Shown here in pieces: positions 57,995-64,000 of a stretch of DNA of 64,000 nt (its first letter is position 1; each line of letters starts with the position of its first letter). This DNA comes from Heliocidaris tuberculata. Its lineage: Eukaryota > Echinodermata > Echinoidea > Camarodonta > Echinometridae. The notes below the pieces were generated by a model. That model worked only from the letters and a program-made list of their open reading frames with translations, did no database searches and was not told the DNA's origin. The position numbers were made by a program, and so were the translations under genes. The stretch is from assembly GCA_025618425.1 (NCBI GenBank), contig CM046847.1, forward strand, positions 11,120,468 to 11,184,467, given 5' to 3'.

Positions 57995-58283
57995 GCAACT
58001 GAAAAAGAAGAGAGAGAGCGAGGGAGAGAGAGAGAAAGAAAGAGAGGGAGAGAGAGAAAGAAAGAATAAGAGAGATTGTTTGAGAGACAGCAAAAGAGAG
58101 AGAGAGAGAGAGAGAGATTGAAAGAGAGAGGATAGAGAGAGAAGAGAGAGAAAGAGAAGGGGTGTTGATGGAGAGAGAGAGCTCGGATTGGTAGAGAGAT
58201 TTATATGAGAGAGAGAGAGAGAGAATGTGAGAAATAGAGAGAGAATGAGAGAGAGAGAGAGAGAGAGAGAGGATAGAGAGAGA
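57995..58283. repeat. GA-rich microsatellite array
   Basis: AGAGAG and AGAAAG blocks with short interruptions, inside the loop of the foldback element. Leucine/serine-rich minus-strand frames here are artefacts. Confidence 0.9.
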
Positions 58284-58444
58284 CCAAAATGGGCATACAA
58301 ATAACAATTTTCATGAAGAACAGACTATATTAGGCTAATCATATTAAGATGATGCCTGCATGGATTGTCCCATCCAGGAGTTATATCATGAATACCCCAA
58401 CAATTAAGTTTGACTAAAATTTAATGTATGTCATTGTTTGTCAT

Positions 58445-58800
58445 TATGATTCTAGGACAACTATCCCCTGGAAAACTACCCACCAGAAAATTACCCCCTT
58501 GACAACTACCCCCAGGACAATTACCCCGGGACAATTACCCAGACAATTACCCCCCCCCCCTCCCCCCCCCCCCCCCCCCTTCCCCCCCCCCCCCCCCCCC
58601 CCCCCCCCCGGAACAAAATTTTAGCACCCTCGCATGGACAACTACACCAGGATCCGGGGTAGTTGTCTGGGGGGTAATTGTCCAGGGGGTAGCTGTCCTG
58701 GGGGTAGTTGCTCAGGGGGTGGGGGTAATTGTCCTGGGGGTGATTGTCCTAGCAGGGTAGTTGTCCAGGGGGTGGTTGTCCGAGGGTAGTTGTCCGGATA
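58445..58800. repeat. Inverted minisatellite around a poly-C core
   Basis: Left half: tandem GACAACTACCCCC / GACAATTACCCC units (58,455-58,550). Core: about 60 C with two TT breaks (58,551-58,609). Right half: the same unit in reverse (GGGGGTAATTGTCCAG, GGGGGTAGTTGTCC; 58,655-58,797). The two halves can pair over their length. Confidence 0.8.
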
Positions 58801-58845
58801 CAGTCATTTATATCGATAAGGGAATTGTTATCATTTATTAAAAGG

Positions 58846-59422
58846 CAATCCAACCTTGACAATAAGATGATTTGTGTGAAAGCAGAAAAATAGAAAAACA
58901 GGATGGTGAAAGTTTGAAAGAAATCGGATAAGGAATAAGAAAGTTATGGATGTTTGAAAAATGAGATCACTACATCTATGCGAATCTCAAATTGGCAATT
59001 TGGTGAGTCAATTGTGACATTTTTGTGGACAACTCTCCCATTTGTCGTACACAAAAATATCATTAATTTGCGGTTTTCTTCGAGGCGCTTTTACCCTCGG
59101 GGCAGTACTAAAAATATATTGGAGATAGCATATTGTTATAGGTCCTCATGAACGAAAAGATCCTCCTGAGTAATGCATTTTTAGAAAAAAGTGACATTTT
59201 AGTCATTTTGTGTGTTAGAGCGAATGGGGGAGTTGTCCACAGCTACATCACAGTGACATTACCTATTCGGCCAATTTGAAATTCCCATATGCATAGTGAT
59301 TACAACTTTCAAAAATTTATAACTTTCTTATTACTTGTCCGATTTCGTTCAAACTTTCACCAATCTGCTTCTCTGATTTTTCCTCTTTCTTTCAAAGCAA
59401 CTTGCTATATAAAGGTTGGATT
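58846..59422. mobile_element. Palindromic MITE family G, most complete copy
   Basis: ATCCAACCTTGACAATA at the left and TATATAAAGGTTGGAT at the right are inverted. The arms carry GGTGAAAGTTTGAAAGAAATC and its complement, plus AAGTTATGGATGTTTGAAA and TTCAAAAATTTATAACTTT. Fragments lie at 23,160-23,400 and 28,000-28,215. It is nested in the foldback element's loop. Confidence 0.7.
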
Positions 59423-59662
59423 TCCCTAACAAATGTGTAATGCATCAGCTGAACTACAGTGCCTTCTCCTTGTCAGGACCTGTTCTGTCCTGTTATGACA
59501 AAACACAAATAGAGACAGAGGGAGAAAATAAGAAAAGAAATAAATGAAAAAGAAGGAGAAGAAGAAGTAGAGAGAGAGAGAGACATTGATAGAGAAATTG
59601 TATGAGAGAATGAGAGAAAGTGAGAGAGGGAAAATTATTTTTTAAAAGAATAAATGAGATGC

Positions 59663-59742
59663 ATGTGTGTGTAGGTGTGTGTGTGTGTGTGTGCGTGCGT
59701 GTGGGTGGGTGTGTGGGTGTGTGTGTGTGTGTGTGTGTGCGT
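59663..59742. repeat. (GT)n microsatellite
   Basis: TGTGTGTG with GCGT and GGGT interruptions, directly abutting the SINE's tail end. Confidence 0.9.
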
Positions 59743-59930
59743 GTAATTCAGTTTTTACAGACTTGTAGCAAAATATGATTATTTACGTCTGGGACGTTTC
59801 CTTTAACGTCACCAACCGAAAGACGTGACTGAGATTCGAACCCTGGGTCCGACCATTGTACGTAGGCGAACACAAAGAGCTGCCCCCAGACGTTACAGCT
59901 AGACCATCTGCTGATTCCTAAATGATTAAT
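59743..59930 (-). mobile_element. tRNA-derived SINE
   Basis: Read on the minus strand, an A-box-like TGGTCTAGCTGTAACGTCTGG (59,913-59,893) is followed about 50 bases later by a B-box-like GGTTCGAATCTC (59,842-59,831). The head then runs into ACGTCTTTCGGTTGGTGACG and an AT-rich tail next to a (CA)n run. This arrangement fits a Pol III SINE head derived from a tRNA. The acceptor-stem pairing is not preserved, so it is not a functional tRNA gene. Confidence 0.55.
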
Positions 59931-60029
59931 GAACGTAGTATTAAAACAAAAAAAAAGAGAGGATTGAGAGGATTGAAAAGGAGAAGATAAAAATAGACAT
60001 TGTTTTCAAGAAAAGAGTCGGCCCAGCGG

Positions 60030-60180
60030 CGTCGCTAGAGGGTGTGTGTGTGTGTGTGTGCGCGTGCGTGCGTGTGTGTGTTTTTTTTTTTTTGTGGGGG
60101 GAGGAGGTATCACACCCTCCGACACAAAATTGCTGTCAGAAAATGCACCACCTCTGTCGGCCAAAAAAAAAAAAAGGGGG
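60030..60180. repeat. GT microsatellite, poly-T and poly-A cluster
   Basis: (GT)n at 60,040-60,080 merges into a poly-T tract, and a poly-A/G tract follows at 60,163-60,190. Overlapping frames are low-complexity artefacts. Confidence 0.8.
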
Positions 60181-61311
60181 AGGGGGGAGGTAAAGGACAA
60201 GAAAAGAGATAGGAGAAGGGGCGAAAAAAAGAAAAGAAAAGGGAAATGAAAACAAAAACAGAAAGAAAAGAAAAAGAATGAAAAAAGTGGCAAAAAAAGG
60301 CATCCCGCTTCGACAACGGGCTGCAGCCCCCCCCCCCCCCCCTTCCCGGAGGGTTCTGAAAGTTCTGACATTTGGGCAAATCCCACTCGGGCAGCGAGGT
60401 GCCAGAATTAGTATCCACATATGGGCAGGTTCCCGGATAATTATGTAAATTATGTCTGTAACTTCCTTGCATTTATTTTCACTACCAAAAGATACCCCCC
60501 CCCCAAAAAAAAAAAAATAAAAAAAAATAAAAAATAAAAAATAATTGAAAAGTTGATATTCGGGCAAAAAGTGTCAGCCCCCCCCCCCCCCACCCCCCTT
60601 GCGAGAATGGTCAAGATCTCTACATCTGCGATTTTCTTTTATTATTTGTTGTGGGGTGGAGAAAATTAGTGGTGCAGCATTTTTGTCGGCAAATTTCGGT
60701 GTGACACCCCCCCCCCCCTCCCCCCCACCCCCCATTTAAAATATTCTAGCAACGCCCCCCGAGTCAGCCCTCCTAAATTTCCTGTCATATAAAGACAATG
60801 ATGTCGAGCAAAAAGTGACATCAATACAGTAGCTACATATATTTTCGAACAATGTAGATGGCGGTATCATGAAGCAATTATCACTGTAAAATTTAGCATC
60901 TGCCGTCACAACATCTCAGCATTACACAACATGCTCTTCGATCATATACAGCACATTCTGTGCTGACCCCGCGCCGGCTACGGCAAGAGGTCATCGTTTC
61001 TCATGCTAATATCATTCTCACGGGATCATGCGGAAGGTAAGTCGAATCCTGTCACCCCTGCCTAATTTTATGAAATTTACTCTCTTTACTGTACTTGGAT
61101 TTTTTACTTTTACGTTAGAATATGTTCAGAACCACCACAGCAAACACCGAGGGTGGTTTGCAAGGTTCACCGTGCGTGGGAATGGGTGATTATGAGGCAT
61201 AGTATTTCTGTGTTTACAGGTGCCTCCGAGCGCCTATATGGCATGGGCTGTATAGCTCTGTGGCCAGTACCAGATTGATAAGCCACAGAGCTCGTATAGC
61301 TAGTCTTTACC

Positions 61312-62640
61312 AAGATGCATGACAACTTCCTGACTAAGGACTTATGACGCCTCCAACCCTGTCATATCTTGTTTAGTCGACGTACAGCGCCATCACATGT
61401 TATTTATTGGGTAGATTATGGTCGGCAAAAAGGGACACTACATACTTCTATGCAACTCTTTCTTCGCATTCACTTTATCTGGAATTTATCCATGTTTATA
61501 TTATGAAAATTATATGAAAATACATAGTGTTTTTGTTCAAGGCTTGTCTCCACTTAACTCTAGTGAATCAACACTCTTTCCACATTCTAATGGATAAAAA
61601 TACAAAAACAACAATAGTCTAATTGAGGTCATTTCAATATGAAAGGAACTTTTCTTTTTCAAATGAAAAAGAAAACCATAATAAAAACGATAACAATAAT
61701 AGACTGACAGGAGATAGGCCTGCATTAAAATGTGGTGGGATTAAAAAAAAAGAAAGTTAAACCAAAACTTGTCAAATTAATCCCATCATTGGAAACTGGA
61801 AAAAAAAAAAACTATTGACAAATAAACATTGGGCAAGAAAAAAATACAAGCCTTACTGATAAGCAATGGGAAGTATTATAATCTAAAAATATATATAAAT
61901 TCATAACTGTTGCCAGGTATGTTTTATGTCAAAATGAATTTAGTAAGTCTCTTAACTTCTGATTGCAAAGCTATTTTACGATATGGGTCCTTTATATCTG
62001 ATCAATTAGCATGAAAAATTACGTGCTACCATAATAAACTTGAAAATCACATGTTACTTCTTATATAATAATTACAAGAGTGCTTTTTGTATGAAAACAA
62101 ATAATTGGGCAATCTTCGTAAATGATTTCTATAAAAGATTTCTTTGGTGAACTGAAATCCGACGAGGGAACTGTAATATGACACCGTAGGCCAGCCATAG
62201 TCAACGGCATATTCTCTGGTTTTCAGACCCATATCAGTGTAAACATAGATTATATCGACGATTTTTAAAATGAATACTTTGAAATATACGTGTTTAAACT
62301 TATAACATGAATATTTTTGTAATTTCCATATCATACTCAAGCCCCAAAACATTATGTAAAACATTCAAGGCATATTATTATTACAATGAAAATATAATTA
62401 TGGGTTTATTTTGATAAACTATCAAATGACGACATTCGGGGGGTACCTATCCAACGTAAAACTGGCTCACCGATCATGAAATCAATCACTCATATTTTTC
62501 ATTTTACAAGCGAATCCATCATGTAATTTACATAATTTAAAAAGTGCTTGGCATCTATTATACCCTTCTACATTTTCTATTTTCTTTTATTCCAAAGTTC
62601 ATTCAAATATTTGCAGTTGAGTTAAATTTAGCTTTTGAAA
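61312..62640. other. Right-hand interior of the 6.1 kb insertion, no gene
   Basis: AT-rich sequence with short frames only. GACTAAGGACTTATGACG (61,333-61,350) is an imperfect inverted partner of GTCATATGTCTAAG at 56,722-56,735, which supports one original element across the nested insertion. Confidence 0.5.
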
Positions 62641-62819
62641 ATATAGTGTAATTGCAACCAAGGCTATGTGTCGGCTCCTACTCTCGCCGATAGTATCGAT
62701 ATCACGAGATGTCTAGCTAGTAAGCTCTTCGTGAAACAGTTTAGGAAGATCATGGACATCTCCGTAGTTGGCGGATAAAGTTATGACTGTCTTGTCGTTG
62801 GTTTCGAGAAACAGGCCCC

Positions 62820-63236
62820 AGGTAATCTAGCAAATTTAAGAAAATTAAATCTTGCTTAGAGCAATTTTGTTGTCTGTTTTTGACTGCTGCAACAGTGAAT
62901 GTTGGACACAGTCCCACATAGCACTTATACATGTACAAGCTTATCTGAAGATAACCTTGTACTCAGACTAGCTCTTTTATGGGTGAATAGGCTTCAATAG
63001 CTATTGTGTGTATCAGCAGGCCCTTTTCCAGGCTAAATCATTCATACAGGAGAGGAAAATAATTATTTAAAATTTCACTTTCAATTCTGAATCCCCTAAT
63101 TTGTGGCACAGTAAGAGTGGAAGAGTCCATGAATCAGGTAATCTAGCAAATTTAAGAAAATTAAATCTTGCTTAAAGCAATTTTGTTGTCTGTTTTTGAC
63201 TGCTGCAACAGTGAATGTTGGACACAGTCCTACATA
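62820..63236 (+). repeat. Tandem units V1-U2-V2 continuing the split repeat
   Basis: V1 (62,820-62,920) and V2 (63,136-63,236) share GGTAATCTAGCAAATTTAAG, TTGTTGTCTGTTTTTGACTG and GAATGTTGGACACAGTCC. U2 (62,929-63,135) matches U1 at 56,479-56,700. The original layout was U1-V1-U2-V2, a tandem duplication of a ~310-bp unit. Confidence 0.85.
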
Positions 63237-64000
63237 GGCAAGGGCCCATGAGTGTTTGTTGACGATGTTGTTCATTTTTGCCAATCGAGATTTGGGGTTT
63301 GCAATTTAATCATTATGTTCAGCTTTCTTAATAATGACTTCTGCTTTTTAAGGGGAGAGGGTAAATATTAATGTTAGTCTAATCAAATATTGAGCCTTGA
63401 TCATGCATGTTGATTGAATTTGATTGATTTGAAATTGGAGAAATGGCTAGAGGCACTCATGGGCCCACTTATCCAATGAACAAGGTTATAATATAACCTT
63501 GTCCTCCCAAACCAATATGGTAATGGTGAAAACACATAAGGGCAGACCTCTACTGCTGTACTACTGCCAGCCACAGTAAACAAATGCAGATTTCCTCTCT
63601 CCACAGAGAGAGGGCAGCAGTACAGAAGGATCAATCAGTCTCAACAGAAAAATAGAATGAACACAAAATTTTATGCTTAAAATTCCACATTCCCTGAATC
63701 ATTGGTTTAGCTGGTCACCAAACAAGAGGGACTTTCACAGACAACTTGCTGGTAAGTAATATTTTGAGTTTCACTATTTTGATCTGATATTTTGGCTGGA
63801 TATATTACAGCAGGTTGCAGCTGCATAGTTTCAAGTGGGGCTGAGTGGTTCAGACACACGAGTGCATGGGCCCTTGCCTATGTGGGACTGTGTCCAACAT
63901 TCACTGTTGCAGCAGTCAAAAACAGACAACAAAATTGCTCTAAGCAAGATTTAATTTTCACTCTTACTGTGCCACAAATTAGGGGATTCAGAATTGAAAG
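63237..64000. repeat. Repeat family K copy 2 and an inverted V/U copy at the window end
   Basis: 63,466-63,790 matches family K at 28,907-29,235. 63,870-64,000 is the reverse complement of V followed by U, but lacks the ~39 bases spanning the U/V junction where the 6.1 kb insertion sits in copy 1. GCAAGGGCCCATG (63,238) and CATGGGCCCTTGC (63,863) face each other, so the tandem and inverted copies form a larger foldback that runs off the window. Confidence 0.75.

Larger units (their letters stand above)
56800..61302. mobile_element. 4.5 kb foldback element with ~1.06 kb inverted arms and 9-bp target duplication
   Basis: Arms 56,800-57,858 and 60,249-61,302 are reverse complements at very high identity, beginning TAGCTATACGAGCTC and ending GAGCTCGTATAGCTA. 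GTCTTTACC flanks both ends (56,791-56,799 and 61,303-61,311). A 9-bp duplication with long terminal inverted repeats is characteristic of Mutator-like elements. The 2.4-kb centre has no transposase, only GA arrays, a C-rich minisatellite, a nested palindrome, a GT repeat and a SINE. It is non-autonomous or of foldback type. It lies in NELFA intron 1. Confidence 0.85.
56701..62819. mobile_element. 6.1 kb composite insertion with GGGGCCTGTTTC inverted termini
   Basis: The left terminus GGGGCCTGTTTCTCGAAACC is exactly repeated inverted at 62,800-62,819. The flanks join, in the uninterrupted second copy at 63,126-63,145, as GTCCATGAATCAGGTAATC, so everything between is an insertion. The outer element is probably short and was enlarged by the nested 4.5 kb foldback element (56,800-61,302). 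TTTCACGAAG occurs near both ends (56,780; 62,730 inverted). No target duplication is obvious and no transposase is present. The ends resemble the small MITE at 38,193-38,341. Confidence 0.75.

Noticed and set aside
57987..58307. Leucine/serine-rich frames over GA arrays (also 11,316-11,555, 14,026-14,404, 54,709-55,135)
   Set aside because: Pure microsatellite translations; both neighbouring frames are open for compositional reasons.
59828..59900. Possible functional tRNA gene
   Set aside because: Box motifs are present but no cloverleaf with a paired acceptor stem can be drawn; better explained as a SINE head.

Overview
The window is animal nuclear DNA, most likely from an echinoderm and probably a sea urchin. 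It is AT-rich, its genes are split by long introns, and the self-complementary word TACATGTA recurs throughout, which I associate with echinoid genomes (recognition, not a search). Nothing in it is bacterial or organellar. Three complete or nearly complete protein genes and one first exon can be rebuilt exactly from splice sites and homology. All remaining sequence is intron, flank or repeat.

Layout: 1-18,390 has no convincing gene apart from one weak candidate terminal exon near 8.8-9.0 kb. It holds dispersed repeats, a piggyBac-type MITE nested inside another MITE, and a 1.1 kb foldback element. 18,393-23,828 (minus) is a leucine-rich-repeat protein of 519 residues with an N-terminal elongin BC-box, probably a Cullin-2/5 substrate receptor; a CpG-rich patch near 25.6 kb may hold its 5' end. 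31,811-35,760 (plus) is PAIP2, the poly(A)-binding-protein inhibitor, in four coding exons. 46,673-49,517 (minus) is MARCHF5, a membrane RING-CH E3 ligase, in four coding exons. 56,183-56,395 (plus) is the first coding exon of NELFA; its other exons lie beyond the window.

The genes are unrelated housekeeping regulators (ubiquitin ligation, translation control, mitochondrial/ER ubiquitin ligation, Pol II pausing) and do not form a pathway. The striking content is the transposable-element architecture. Several insertions can be dated relative to one another from sequence alone because an uninterrupted copy or a clean target duplication is present. Examples are a 4.5 kb foldback element with ~1.06 kb inverted arms and a 9-bp target duplication inside NELFA intron 1; a 959-bp element whose 8-bp target duplication overlaps the splice donor of the LRR gene; two TTAA-flanked palindromic MITEs sharing one TTAA inside a ~155-bp satellite; and a piggyBac-like MITE inside a hAT-like MITE with an empty site elsewhere in the window. 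Long homopolymer G/C runs and GA/GT microsatellites cluster in 53-61 kb.
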